Notes: generated by a model from the sequence alone, not told the origin. A stretch of DNA of 64,000 nt from Streptococcus mitis (GCF_002860865.1 NZ_PKIE01000005.1:1-64000); one strand, 5' to 3'; numbered from the stretch's first letter, positions 27,746-35,899 are shown. Translations and numbers: made by a program.

Positions 27746-28750
27746 TTATTTCTTAAAGCTGAGAACTGTTTTTCCACTAGAGCGACCATTAGCGACTTTG
27801 TCTAAGGCGCTATTTACCTGTTCAAATGGATAAACTGTATCGATAGAGGGTTTGATTTCTAATTTGCTAAAGAGGTCAGCTACCTCTTGTAATTGATCAC
27901 CATTGCTTTCTACAAAGATAAAATGGTAGTGGATGCCATATTTTTCCGCCATCTTATCAAATTTGCGACCTGCTAAGCCAAGAATAATCTGTTTCCATTT
28001 TGGTAGATTTATGCGTTTGGCAAAGGCACCGTTTGGCATGGCACGAAGGGAAACAAGATGACCACCTTTTTTCATGATAGACATTTGTTTTTCAGTTTCA
28101 GCCCCACCAAGAGTATCGAGGACATAATCAACCTGGCTAACAGTTTTTGTATAATCCTCTGTTTTGTAATCGATAAATCTATCTGCTCCTAGTTTCAACA
28201 CACGCTCAGCACTATCTCCAGAACCGTTGGTAATGACCTTCAAACCTTTGGCCTTGGCAATCGGAATGGTCATTCCACCAACTCCTCCAGTACCACCAGA
28301 AATAAAGATTGTTTTCCCAGCTTGAGCGCCCATGAGGTCAAGAGCCTGCATAATGGTCAAGGCAGTAAGCGGAACAGCAGCAGCCTCCTCGTCTGATAGA
28401 TAGTCTGGAACCTTGGCTAAGGCTTGGCTATCGACAGCTACGTATTCTGCAAAGGCACCGATATAATCAAGTGGCAGACGGCCAAAGACACGATCTCCTA
28501 CCTGAAAGTTGTTAACTTTCTTGCCAATGCTTTCAACGATTCCAACGACCTCATTACCTGCAGTTTGAGGAAGTTTGTAAGGAACAATCATCTTAACCTC
28601 ACCACGAGAGATCATGTTATCGAGAGGATTAACTCCAGCTGCGGTGACTTTCACCAAGACTTGTTTGTCTGTAATACTTGGTTTAGCGATTTCTGTGATG
28701 TTCAGTGTGATATTGTTTTTGTTATAAGTAGTGTGTTGTGCAACTTTCAT
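27746..28750 (-). CDS. Zinc-type alcohol dehydrogenase-like / NADPH:quinone reductase
   Basis: 334-residue MDR-superfamily oxidoreductase. GroES-like N-terminal domain (AAGVNPLDNMISRGE, AGNEVVGIVESIGKKV) and a Rossmann domain with SGGTGGVGGMTIPIAK. The zinc-ligand cysteines of true alcohol dehydrogenases are absent, so it belongs to the quinone-reductase-like, zinc-free group. First gene of the operon, with a perfect palindrome in front (28786-28804) and a divergently arranged control region shared in style with the Rrf2 gene upstream. Confidence 0.86.
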   Translation of the reverse strand: MKVAQHTTYNKNNITLNITEIAKPSITDKQVLVKVTAAGVNPLDNMISRGEVKMIVPYKLPQTAGNEVVGIVESIGKKVNNFQVGDRVFGRLPLDYIGAFAEYVAVDSQALAKVPDYLSDEEAAAVPLTALTIMQALDLMGAQAGKTIFISGGTGGVGGMTIPIAKAKGLKVITNGSGDSAERVLKLGADRFIDYKTEDYTKTVSQVDYVLDTLGGAETEKQMSIMKKGGHLVSLRAMPNGAFAKRINLPKWKQIILGLAGRKFDKMAEKYGIHYHFIFVESNGDQLQEVADLFSKLEIKPSIDTVYPFEQVNSALDKVANGRSSGKTVLSFKK

Positions 28751-28785
28751 GTGTTTTCTCTTTTCTTTTTTTATATAATTAAATG

Positions 28786-28804
28786 ACTTGTATTTGATAC
28801 AAGT
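28786..28804. promoter_or_regulatory. Palindromic operator ahead of the reductase operon
   Basis: ACTTGTAT-TTG-ATACAAGT, a perfect 8-base inverted repeat, 36 bases upstream of the reductase start. A near copy lies upstream of the Rrf2 gene (29295-29311), so the Rrf2 protein is the likely binder. Confidence 0.75.
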
Positions 28805-28841
28805 TCATGTTGTTTCCAGTAAAAACTGACTTGCTATCAAA

Positions 28842-29273
28842 TCAGTTTCGGACTTGTTTGGCTTGTTTGTATAGATTGTCAATGACATCTTCTAAAGTTT
28901 GATTTGCTAATTCCTTCTCTAATTGAGATTCGGCACTAGCGAAAAGTGGTGAAACTGCTCCTTGGATATGTTTTCCAACGGGACAATCGGGATTACTATT
29001 TTGATGAACAGGGAATAAACTAATGTGATTGATTTCTTGAGTAGCATAGTAGATCTCTAGTAAAGTCATTTTCTTTGGAGACTTACTGAGTTGATAGCCT
29101 GTTTTTCCTTGCTGGGAATGAATCAAATCTGCATTTTTCAATAAAGCAATCACCTTTCGAATGTAACTAGCGTTAGTCCCAACACTAATAGCTAGTGCTT
29201 GAGAACTTAAGGTTTCCTTGCTCTCACTAATCATTGTTAAGATATGCAAAGCAACTGAGAATTTTGTATCCAT
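28842..29273 (-). CDS. Rrf2-family transcriptional regulator
   Basis: 143-residue winged-helix regulator. N-terminal DTKFSVALHILTMI, the HTH ALAISVGTNASYIRKVIALLKNADLI and wing QQGKTGYQLSK are Rrf2 hallmarks. Only one cysteine is present in the effector region (NPDCPVGKH), so it lacks the three-cysteine cluster site of IscR/NsrR and may sense thiol or electrophile stress instead. Lies upstream of, and on the same strand as, the reductase-hydrolase-SDR operon it probably represses. Confidence 0.86.
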   Translation of the reverse strand: MDTKFSVALHILTMISESKETLSSQALAISVGTNASYIRKVIALLKNADLIHSQQGKTGYQLSKSPKKMTLLEIYYATQEINHISLFPVHQNSNPDCPVGKHIQGAVSPLFASAESQLEKELANQTLEDVIDNLYKQAKQVRN

Positions 29274-29294
29274 CTGAACTCCTCTTTTGATAAA

Positions 29295-29311
29295 CTTGTA
29301 TCAGGTACAAG
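29295..29311. promoter_or_regulatory. Palindromic operator ahead of the Rrf2 gene
   Basis: CTTGTAT-CAG-GTACAAG (one mismatched pair), 21 bases upstream of the Rrf2 start, with a further half-site ACAAGT at 29313-29318. Matches the operator at 28786 and suggests autoregulation. Confidence 0.65.
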
Positions 29312-29426
29312 AACAAGTATATCGTAAATCAAACTCCATAGCAAGACTTTTGTTTTAAATTTTTTAAAAATTTAAGTGCAATCAGATTAGAGCTGTCTGG
29401 AAAGGGTGTTTACAAAATTATATCTT

Positions 29427-29516
29427 TAATATCCATTGGTTGACCAAAAGTAGAACAGATACGAAAAAAACCTTGATTCCAAGGCTTTTCCTGTTGTATG
29501 TAGATGCCCCCTACAT
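29427..29516 (+). mobile_element. Scar A: integrase 3' tail, hairpin and tRNA-Lys att core
   Basis: 29427-29450 reads as codons YPLVDQK-stop, matching the last codons of the integrase at 44168 (YPLVEQK-stop), and the following AACAGATACGAAAAAAA is shared with 45311-45327. Then comes CCTTGATTCCAAGG, the counterpart of the integrase terminator, and ATGCCCCCTACA (29504-29515), the 3' end of tRNA-Lys. This is a relic of an older element at the tRNA-Lys site. The ~540 bases between the Rrf2 and LtrA genes otherwise hold only the tail relic and small ORF listed separately. Confidence 0.8.
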
Positions 29517-29642
29517 GGATTTGTAAGAACTTTTCATATTGAAAATAAACAAAAATGTTGAAATATAGCTGATTTTAGGGAAATACTTTTAGGTGTTTTC
29601 AATGTCAGGATTTAAAAATGGGGCAAAAGTGGGGCAAAAACG
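29473..29642 (+). repeat. Direct repeat copy 1 (partner at 31153-31318)
   Basis: About 165 bases that align with the second copy almost throughout: hairpin, tRNA-Lys core, CATATTGA, GATTTTAGG, TTTTCAATGTCA and a GTGGGGCAAAAA end. The end reads like a phage/ICE integrase C-terminus (K-V-G-Q-K), so the copy includes a second kind of integrase tail relic. Confidence 0.75.
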
Positions 29643-29751
29643 AATGACTCGTATTTGGTTTGAAAACCTATAATACCTAATGATTATGCTATTCTAGATA
29701 TATAGTTTTGTTATAAATAAATGTCAGTGCGAGATCAAATTGGAGGATAAA

Positions 29752-29802
29752 ATGGAAAAACAAATTAATGAAAAAAAAGCCTTGGTTCCCAAAGCTTTTT
29801 AA
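29752..29802 (+). CDS. Possible 16-residue peptide ORF
   Basis: ATG seven bases after TTGGAGG, encoding MEKQINEKKALVPKAF and stopping inside an AAGCCTTGGT/CCAAAGCTT hairpin. It could be the surviving start of a gene cut by element insertion, or chance. No family recognised. Confidence 0.2.
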   Translation: MEKQINEKKALVPKAF

Positions 29803-29815
29803 TCTTATAAACTCA

Positions 29816-30961
29816 TTAAAACAACTCCCAGTAAGGTGTGGAATGTTTTTTAGTCTGTGTCATATAAAAATAAATAGAATGAATAGCTATAGCTAGAGCT
29901 AAAATGGTTGTAATACTTACTACTATTATAGGATTAGAAGCAAAGATTAAAGAGAGAATCAAGGCAGCCAGATAGAGTGTAGCTTGGACACAGTAGTAAC
30001 TTTTCGAATAGCGAAGATAGTGTTTGTTATAGGGCCCATTTGCTAGGACAGCAGCTTGGAAGAGGCCAATTCCGATATAAAAGAAGCTGGTTGCAAAGAG
30101 AAGATTAGTTTCAGGATTCAGAAGAAAACTCATCGAAACGGTCATCATAAGAAGTCCAATGAAAATAGGATAGTGACTGTAAATTAGAAATAGTCCCTTT
30201 TGATTAGATTCTTCATCAATAGCATGGTCGAATTGAACAAAATAAAACAAGAACAGAGAAAGCATAATAATGAAATAAAGAACCGAATAAATCGAGAAAT
30301 TCTCGATTGTAAAGAAGCTAACTAGCCCCATAATCATCTCTCCAAACGTAATAATGACAAGAAGGGAGATGCGCTCGATTAAATGGGGGAGAACTATCTG
30401 GAAATGATCATCTTTACTAATCGAGGTAATTGGCGTAATAAATGTTAGCAGAATACTAACATAAAGGATATAGACTCCAATGTAAATAGGAAGAAGAGCT
30501 GCTAGATAGATTTCTAAACTTCGTAGACCTGTTATCCATAGAAAACCTTTGATACTTTCCCTATGAACATTATCGGTTGATTTTTTAAAAAACTCAACCA
30601 AATATTGAAAAAATAAGGTAAGGGTTAATGTACCAATAGCCCAACAGACATAATGAAAATATTGTTGCCAATCATCTTTAATCAAATTGGATATAAAGAG
30701 TAAAAGTCCCATATTGATAAACATGATTAGCATGTTAAATAAAGAGTTCTTTCCATAGCGATTGGTATAAACGGTTTGAATCATCCAGGCATTGATGAGA
30801 AGCAAGACAGACATGAAAAAATCAAGCAAAGAATTCCAAGTCAAAATACCGTTATGAAGATGGTGAATTAAAGCAGTTACTTTTGAAATCGCAAAAACAA
30901 AAACTAGATCATAAAAAAGTTCTGAATAATTTACACGTTTATGTTTAACAAGAGTTGTCAT
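29816..30961 (-). CDS. LtrA-family (low temperature requirement A) membrane protein
   Basis: 381 residues with about ten to twelve membrane helices. The N-terminal ELFYDLVFVFAISKV and the central HLIERISLLVIITFGEMIMGL are the two family signatures (ELFFDLVFVFA and ERFGLLVIIxLGE). Biochemical role unknown; named after a Listeria cold-growth mutant. Lies between tRNA-Lys scars A and B, so it is probably element cargo. A relic of the 3' end of a second LtrA gene lies at 31367-31440. Confidence 0.8.
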   Translation of the reverse strand: MTTLVKHKRVNYSELFYDLVFVFAISKVTALIHHLHNGILTWNSLLDFFMSVLLLINAWMIQTVYTNRYGKNSLFNMLIMFINMGLLLFISNLIKDDWQQYFHYVCWAIGTLTLTLFFQYLVEFFKKSTDNVHRESIKGFLWITGLRSLEIYLAALLPIYIGVYILYVSILLTFITPITSISKDDHFQIVLPHLIERISLLVIITFGEMIMGLVSFFTIENFSIYSVLYFIIMLSLFLFYFVQFDHAIDEESNQKGLFLIYSHYPIFIGLLMMTVSMSFLLNPETNLLFATSFFYIGIGLFQAAVLANGPYNKHYLRYSKSYYCVQATLYLAALILSLIFASNPIIVVSITTILALAIAIHSIYFYMTQTKKHSTPYWELF

Positions 30962-31055
30962 CTTAAGACCTTTCTATTTTAGAAGTACAATTTATTATAA
31001 CAGAAAATGGTAATAAAAAAAAAGGAGATGCTTAAATAACTTCATGTGACGCGAA

Positions 31056-31110
31056 TGAACTGCGCCACAAAAGTTAGGTTTTTTCTGTCTAACTTTTGGG
31101 GTGCAGTTCA
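31056..31110. repeat. Inverted repeat resembling facing IS3/IS150-type ends
   Basis: TGAACTGC and GCAGTTCA bound 22-base arms with 20 matches around an 11-base loop. The arm TGAACTGCNCCNCAAAAGTTAG looks like the terminal repeats of IS3-family (IS150 group) elements such as IS861, from memory. Could be a tiny internally deleted element, or a bidirectional terminator. Confidence 0.5.
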
Positions 31111-31152
31111 GAAGGGGTGTTTTTTCTATCGTTTTTTAGTGCTAAGACTACA

Positions 31153-31318
31153 CAAAAAAGCCTTGATTCCAAGGCTTTTTCCTGTTGATTTAGATGCCCC
31201 CTACAGGGATTTGGAAAGGACTTTCATATTGAGAGCAATTAAAAATATTGAAATATAAGTGATTTTAGGTATTTTCAATGTCATGATTTAAAAATGGGAC
31301 AAAAGTGGGGCAAAAACC
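31153..31318 (+). mobile_element. Scar B: hairpin, tRNA-Lys att core and integrase tail relic (direct repeat copy 2)
   Basis: CAAAAAAGCCTTGATTCCAAGGC hairpin is followed by ATGCCCCCTACAGGGAT at 31194-31210, 17 bases identical to the 3' end of the tRNA-Lys gene at 45360-45376. The rest parallels copy 1 at 29473-29642 and ends in GTGGGGCAAAAA (integrase-tail-like). Confidence 0.8.
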
Positions 31319-31350
31319 ATACAGATTCTAAACTGTATGGTTCTTTTTTT
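31315..31350 (+). terminator. Orphan terminator after the integrase relic
   Basis: Perfect AACCATACAG/CTGTATGGTT hairpin with eight-base loop and TTCTTTTTTT. It directly follows the integrase-tail relic and has no gene of its own now. Confidence 0.7.
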
Positions 31351-31366
31351 ATCTAACCAAGAAAGG

Positions 31367-31440
31367 TTAAAACTTATTAAAACAAATGCAATCAACTGTT
31401 GAAAACTTTTTAGTCCGTGTAATATAAAAACAAGTAAAAA
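31367..31440 (-). pseudogene. Relic of the 3' end of a second LtrA gene
   Basis: Read leftward, the frame ending at TAA 31367-31369 gives CFYITRTKKFSTVDCICFNKF, alignable with the C-terminus YFYMTQTKKHSTPYWELF of the LtrA gene at 29816. No open frame continues upstream. The 31440-31764 stretch is otherwise empty apart from an ATGGTGAC/GTCACCAT inverted repeat at about 31643-31674. Confidence 0.7.
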
Positions 31441-31764
31441 GTTGAACTATAGGGAATATTGTGTCATAATAGGTAATAGATGAATAATTAATAGATTGGA
31501 AATAATGCTTTCTTACCTTAACAAGTTGAATTGGTTATACATTTTTTCGTCGCAATTGTGTCTATCTCTCGAGTTTAGCTAGTTTTTATAAGCTCTGGTT
31601 TCTAATCAATATAACAAATTTTAGAAGTGCATAAGACAAGATGGTGACATTACTACAGTCATTTCTAGTCACCATATGTTGCTGGCACAGGCTGTTTGTA
31701 GTGTTGGCTATTTACTAGTCAGTTTAATCGGAGTGTTTAATTTTTATTGTTGAAAGGTTTTTAT

Positions 31765-33054
31765 ATGGCGAAAATTCTATCTTTAGGTCTGACAGGTAAG
31801 AAATTACTTGCTCAGGGGTTCTTGTTTGTTCTGCTAGGTCTCATCTTGATGGTCACGGGGACTTGGTTGCCAGTAAAGGTTATTCGACTGGTTCTGTTTT
31901 TAGCTTGGATAGCAACGGTCTTAGATTTAGTATTACGTATTTTCAAAAAAAGTCAGTCAACGGACACCTTGGGAGTTGCACTGGTTAAATTGTTAGTGCT
32001 GGGATATTTGCTTGGCTCCAATCTTGCGACGGATGTGCCGATTTATATTTTGGCTCTTGTGATTGGAGTTTATCAGATTTTTCATGCTAGTATTAACCTT
32101 GTCACCTATGTTCTCTACCGCAAAAACAAAATTCGACCTCGTTTTCGTCTCTTACTAGATGGACTCGTACTAGTTTTTCTTGGTGGGACTAGTCTTTTGT
32201 CCTCTACAGGAAATTCTGTCTTTCAACTCTTTGTATTAGGGGCTTATTTTTTCCTTTATGGTGTGTCCAATATCCGTGATGGTTTCTTGTTTGAGGAGGA
32301 AATTGGGAAAAACCATCTCAAACGTCGCATTAGAATTAGCTTACCTATTGTCCTAGCCGCTCTCATCCCTGCAAGAACTTTAGCAAAAATCAACAAATTC
32401 ATGCAGGAAAATGCTGATGAGAGAGAGGATATCCATCTTGGAATGGTGAAGTCTGGTAAGACAGCGGAGCTTGAAATTTTTGTTCATACAGCTGAGACCT
32501 CTCTGTTTTCGGCAATTGGTCATGTGGATATCTGCTATCAAGGCCGTGTTATTTCTTATGGCAACTATGATCCGTCTTCTGAGACCTTATTTGGCATGGT
32601 AGGAGATGGTGTCTTATATTTCTGTGATCGTGACAAGTACATTGACCTATGTAAACGTGAGAGTCAAAAAACGCTTTTTGGTTATGGGATAGATTTGACG
32701 CCTGAAATGGAAAAAGCAGTTCAGAAAAAGTTGGCTGAATTGAAACAACTGACGATTCCATGGGAGCCAAGTGCAGATAAAATCATGACAGGTGATGGTA
32801 AGGAAGACTACACCTACGCTTATAAAATCAGACATGAGACAGATGGGGAACTTTATAAATTTATCAAATCTAAGTTTAAATCCTACTTTGTCTTATCTAC
32901 AAACTGTGTGCTCTTGGCTGATACCATAGTCGGTCAGGCTGGCACCGATATCCTCTCACCCAAAGGATTTATCGCTCCAGGAACTTACCAAGCCTACCTT
33001 AATCGAGAGTTTGAAAAACCAAATAGTATAGTCGTATCTAAACATGTTTATTAA
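31765..33054 (+). CDS. DUF308-like membrane protein with a possible papain-like C-terminal domain
   Basis: 429 residues. The first ~170 are hydrophobic helices in pairs (VLLGLILMVTGTWLP, LVFLGGTSLL) resembling HdeD/DUF308 proteins. A basic linker leads to a soluble ~220-residue domain with GHVDICYQGRVISYGNYDP and, later, STNCVLLADTIVG. A His-containing strand before a Cys-containing helix is the order seen in circularly permuted NlpC/P60-like (YiiX/LRAT-type) hydrolases, but this is a guess from pattern. Start at ATG 31765 after GAAAGG. Ten bases upstream of the AI-2E-family gene. Confidence 0.55.
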   Translation: MAKILSLGLTGKKLLAQGFLFVLLGLILMVTGTWLPVKVIRLVLFLAWIATVLDLVLRIFKKSQSTDTLGVALVKLLVLGYLLGSNLATDVPIYILALVIGVYQIFHASINLVTYVLYRKNKIRPRFRLLLDGLVLVFLGGTSLLSSTGNSVFQLFVLGAYFFLYGVSNIRDGFLFEEEIGKNHLKRRIRISLPIVLAALIPARTLAKINKFMQENADEREDIHLGMVKSGKTAELEIFVHTAETSLFSAIGHVDICYQGRVISYGNYDPSSETLFGMVGDGVLYFCDRDKYIDLCKRESQKTLFGYGIDLTPEMEKAVQKKLAELKQLTIPWEPSADKIMTGDGKEDYTYAYKIRHETDGELYKFIKSKFKSYFVLSTNCVLLADTIVGQAGTDILSPKGFIAPGTYQAYLNREFEKPNSIVVSKHVY

Positions 33055-33063
33055 GGAGAATTT

Positions 33064-34152
33064 ATGAACTTAGTAAAAAAATACACCCCGTTAATACTTT
33101 TTATAGGGCTGGTTGCTCTTGTAATTCTGAATGCATCGAGCTTTATATCAGGAGCAATCTCTCTCTTTGATGTAATATCAACCTTGATTTATGGTGCTGT
33201 TATTGCTTTTGTGCTTAATGTTCCTATGAAAAAAATTGAACAGTACTTAGTTAAATTGAAGGTAAAGGCAGAGTTGCGTCGTCCGATTGCCATGGTACTT
33301 GTTTTCCTAGCTCTTATCTTAATCGTGATTGCTCTTTTGGTTTTGGTGCTGCCAACCCTAGCCCAGACTATTAGTCAGCTGGGAACAGTCCTTTCAACAG
33401 TCCTTACTCAACTTGGGAAATTGCTAGGCAGCTCGGAATTTGTAACCAAAGACATGTTGTCAACTATCGTATCAGGCATACAGGGACAATCTAGTTCTAT
33501 TAGCCAAGCTTTGATAGGTTTTTTATCAGGTCTGACTAGTAATATCGGCAATATTTTTTCAAGTTTGATGAATGCCTTTTTGATTATAGTCTTCACCTTT
33601 TTATTTTTATCCAGTAAGGAACATTTGGCAGCGATGACGAGTCGACTTCTAAAAGTTTTTCTTCCAGAGAAGGTGGTGATAAAGTTGACTTACATTGGAC
33701 AAGTAGCACTAGAGACTTATGACCAATTTTTGATGAGTCAGCTGATTGAAGCAGTTATCATAGGAGTTATGATAGCGGTTGGTTACAGCGTGTTTGGGAT
33801 ACCCTATGGAGTAATGACAGGTATCTTTGCAGGAGTGCTATCGTTCATTCCTTATGTAGGGCCTATGATTGCTTGTGTTGTGGGAGCGATTTTTATCTTC
33901 ACAGTGAGTCCTACTCAAGCCTTACTTTCTCTTCTTCTATATCAAGTTATACAGCTGATTGAAGGAAACCTTATTTATCCTAGAGTTGTAGGTCAGTCTA
34001 TTGGTTTGCCAGCTATTTTCACGCTTGCGGCTGCTAGTATTGGAGGCAATCTCTTTGGCTTACTTGGGATGATATTCTTTACACCGATATTTGCTGTTAT
34101 CTATCGACTGGTTAAGGAATTTGTCGTTGCAAAGGAAAATCAGGTAGATTAA
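33064..34152 (+). CDS. AI-2E-family transporter
   Basis: 362-residue polytopic membrane protein of the PerM/TqsA (AI-2E) family: two N-terminal helices, a basic loop, then the family core QLIEAVIIGVMIAVGY, GIPYGVMTGIFAGVLSFIPYVGPMI and IEGNLIYPRVVGQSIGLPA. Members include a quorum-signal exporter and Na+/H+ antiporters, so substrate is open. Preceded by AAGGAG. Forms a two-gene unit with 31765, between tRNA-Lys scars B and C. Confidence 0.85.
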   Translation: MNLVKKYTPLILFIGLVALVILNASSFISGAISLFDVISTLIYGAVIAFVLNVPMKKIEQYLVKLKVKAELRRPIAMVLVFLALILIVIALLVLVLPTLAQTISQLGTVLSTVLTQLGKLLGSSEFVTKDMLSTIVSGIQGQSSSISQALIGFLSGLTSNIGNIFSSLMNAFLIIVFTFLFLSSKEHLAAMTSRLLKVFLPEKVVIKLTYIGQVALETYDQFLMSQLIEAVIIGVMIAVGYSVFGIPYGVMTGIFAGVLSFIPYVGPMIACVVGAIFIFTVSPTQALLSLLLYQVIQLIEGNLIYPRVVGQSIGLPAIFTLAAASIGGNLFGLLGMIFFTPIFAVIYRLVKEFVVAKENQVD

Positions 34153-34248
34153 GAAAAACTAAATTTAATAAGATATACTGAGAAGAGAGTGAGAGATTCT
34201 CTTCTCTTTTATTTTTAAATACTTTTCTACAAAAAGCTATTAGACGTT

Positions 34249-34275
34249 AAAAAAAGCCTTGGTTTCAAGGCTTAT
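34249..34275 (+). repeat. Scar C: integrase-terminator-like hairpin
   Basis: AAAAAAGCCTTGGTTTCAAGGCTTA, then TTCTGTTGATTTAGATG as in scars A and B, then the tRNA-Lys gene at 34293. Same module as the other scars, but here the full tRNA follows. Confidence 0.65.
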
Positions 34276-34292
34276 TTCTGTTGATTTAGATG

Positions 34293-34365
34293 TGCCCCCT
34301 GCAGGGCTCGAACCTGCGCCCCATAGCTTAAGAGTCTACTGCTCTACCAACTGAGCTAAGGAGGC
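34293..34365 (-). tRNA. tRNA-Lys(CTT), second variant copy
   Basis: 73 bases fold as a complete cloverleaf: acceptor GCCTCCT/AGGGGGC with discriminator A, D arm GCTC/GAGC, anticodon loop CTCTTAA (anticodon CTT), T arm GCAGG-TTCGAGC-CCTGC. The anticodon stem GTAGA/GCTAT has an A-G mismatch next to the loop (31-39). It differs from the tRNA-Lys at 45361 in the D loop, anticodon stem, variable region and T arm, so it is not a recent duplicate. Confidence 0.85.
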
Positions 34366-34427
34366 AACAGAAAAAGCTGAGAATGTAACTTCCCAGCTAT
34401 TTTAATATGCCCAAAATGGCAGCTAGA

Positions 34428-34943
34428 TTATTTACGAAAGGCATCAAGGATATAGGTGAAACCAACAATTAAAAATGCAAAGGCAACGACATAAACGACA
34501 AAGACACTTGTAGCTACTGGATTGAACAAAATCACTAGACCTAGTAAAAATGCAAGCAACGCTATCCACATGATATGGTTGCCAATAATAGGGAAAATCA
34601 ATCCCAGACGATTGCCTTTAAAGAAAGCTATAATGGCTTCTACAATTAACCAAATTCCTAAAATAGTTGGAATGACAACTGGCAGCGTCACAAAGCCATA
34701 GGCAACGAGGTAAAGAGCTAAGAGAAGATTAACAATCCCTTGGAAAAGATGAGCTGGTGAGCGAAGCTCTTTTGGTACAGAGAAATAGCCTAAAATAGCT
34801 GCTATAGAAGAAACCAGTAAACCAAATGCAATCCACCAGCTGTAAGCAACAAGATTAGCTACTGGGTTTGTAAATAGGAAAAGTCCTAAAAGGACAAAAA
34901 CAACTCCTGCAAGGAATAGCAGTAAACGATTAGAAAATTTCAT
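34428..34943 (-). CDS. HdeD / DUF308-family membrane protein
   Basis: 171 residues forming six short membrane helices in three similar hairpins; LFLAGVVFVLLGLFLFTNPVANLVA and FLLGLVILFNPVATSVFVVY are internal repeats of the DUF308 unit. E. coli HdeD is an acid-resistance membrane protein; role here unknown. Lies between scar C/tRNA-Lys and scar D. The ~480 bases to its right contain scar D and no gene. Confidence 0.82.
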   Translation of the reverse strand: MKFSNRLLLFLAGVVFVLLGLFLFTNPVANLVAYSWWIAFGLLVSSIAAILGYFSVPKELRSPAHLFQGIVNLLLALYLVAYGFVTLPVVIPTILGIWLIVEAIIAFFKGNRLGLIFPIIGNHIMWIALLAFLLGLVILFNPVATSVFVVYVVAFAFLIVGFTYILDAFRK

Positions 34944-35212
34944 TTCAATACCCCCTATATAGTATAGTATAGTTTGATAATAAAAATATTATACACCTTT
35001 TTAGAGGAAATGTCAATAAACAAAATGGAAAATTTGGAAGTTTCAGTCTGATTTATGAAAAGAAAATCAGTTTTTATTATTTTGAAAATAAAAAGAGAAG
35101 ATAAAATTTGTCTTCTCTACATGAAAATATTGTATGGCATCAAAGCAAAAGTAACTGGCTTTACACTATTTGTAAAGATGTAATTTGATTCAAAAAGAAA
35201 AGATAGATTTAA

Positions 35213-35306
35213 AAGTGGGGCAAATGATGAGGCAAATCAGTTATAGATAAGCAAAAAAGCCTTGGTTATCAAGGCTTTTCCTGTTGTATGTAGATGCCCC
35301 CTACAG
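35213..35306 (+). mobile_element. Scar D / presumed attL of the IME
   Basis: GTGGGGCAAATGATGAGGCAAAT (integrase-tail-like), then an AAAAAGCCTTGGTTATCAAGG hairpin, and ATGCCCCCTACAG at 35294-35306. The 13-base core equals 45360-45372 at the tRNA-Lys gene next to the integrase, making these the best attL/attR pair. A further relic GGTAGAACAAAAGTAGAACA at 35396-35415 repeats the 3' end of the current integrase gene. Confidence 0.75.
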
Positions 35307-35421
35307 TCGATTTAGAGTTGAAATAAGTAAACATGAGTAACAAAAATATTGATAAATCAAGGTTTTGCCACTCTCTAAATCGTATGTAAAAATAAAAGGT
35401 AGAACAAAAGTAGAACACTTT

Positions 35422-35760
35422 TTATCTTACTTCTTTGAGGATGAGTATCAAAGCATCTAAGACACGGGAGCGTTGTTCTGTTGGAAGAGTTTTTAATTCA
35501 TCAACAAGTAGAGTAATTTTTGGATCTTCTTCTTTTAATTGTATATCAAAGAATGTATCTAAATCTACTTCTAATGCTTCCATTACTTTCTCTAGAGTTT
35601 GAATCTTTAAGTTAGTTGAAAGATTTTCTAATTTGTAGATATAATTAGTACCTAAATCAGCCATCTCTTCTAGTTGTTCTTGAGTATATCCTCTTTCTAA
35701 GCGTAATAGACGGATTCTTTTAGAGATGTAATCTTGAAGATTGGTTTTGTTATTTATCAT
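35422..35760 (-). CDS. XRE-family (HTH_3) regulator
   Basis: 112 residues. Helix-turn-helix at about residues 12-45 (RIRLLRLERGYTQEQLEEMADLGTNYIYKLE) and a short C-terminal helical tail. Divergent from the LPXTG gene, with a perfect inverted repeat over the latter's promoter, so it likely represses the surface protein and perhaps itself. Sits just inside the presumed attL. Confidence 0.85.
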   Translation of the reverse strand: MINNKTNLQDYISKRIRLLRLERGYTQEQLEEMADLGTNYIYKLENLSTNLKIQTLEKVMEALEVDLDTFFDIQLKEEDPKITLLVDELKTLPTEQRSRVLDALILILKEVR

Positions 35761-35833
35761 TTAGCACCTCGCTAATTACATGATACATACAAACGATTAC
35801 ATTTTTTAGACTTTTAAGGGTTGTTTTTATATA

Positions 35834-35868
35834 AAATAACTCCCAAAAGTTATTTGTTATGATATAAT
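35834..35868 (+). promoter_or_regulatory. Promoter and operator of the surface-exclusion gene
   Basis: Inverted repeat AAATAACT-6-AGTTATTT at 35834-35855, and an extended -10 TGATATAAT ending at 35868. The repeat occupies the -35 zone, so a bound XRE protein would block RNA polymerase. Confidence 0.65.
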
Positions 35869-35899
35869 GAAATTACAAACAAATTTAATGAGGATTAAT

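Noticed and set aside
31046..31258. 70-codon ORF across scar B
   Set aside because: It runs through the IS-like inverted repeat, the hairpin and the tRNA core, all non-coding features, and has no ribosome site.
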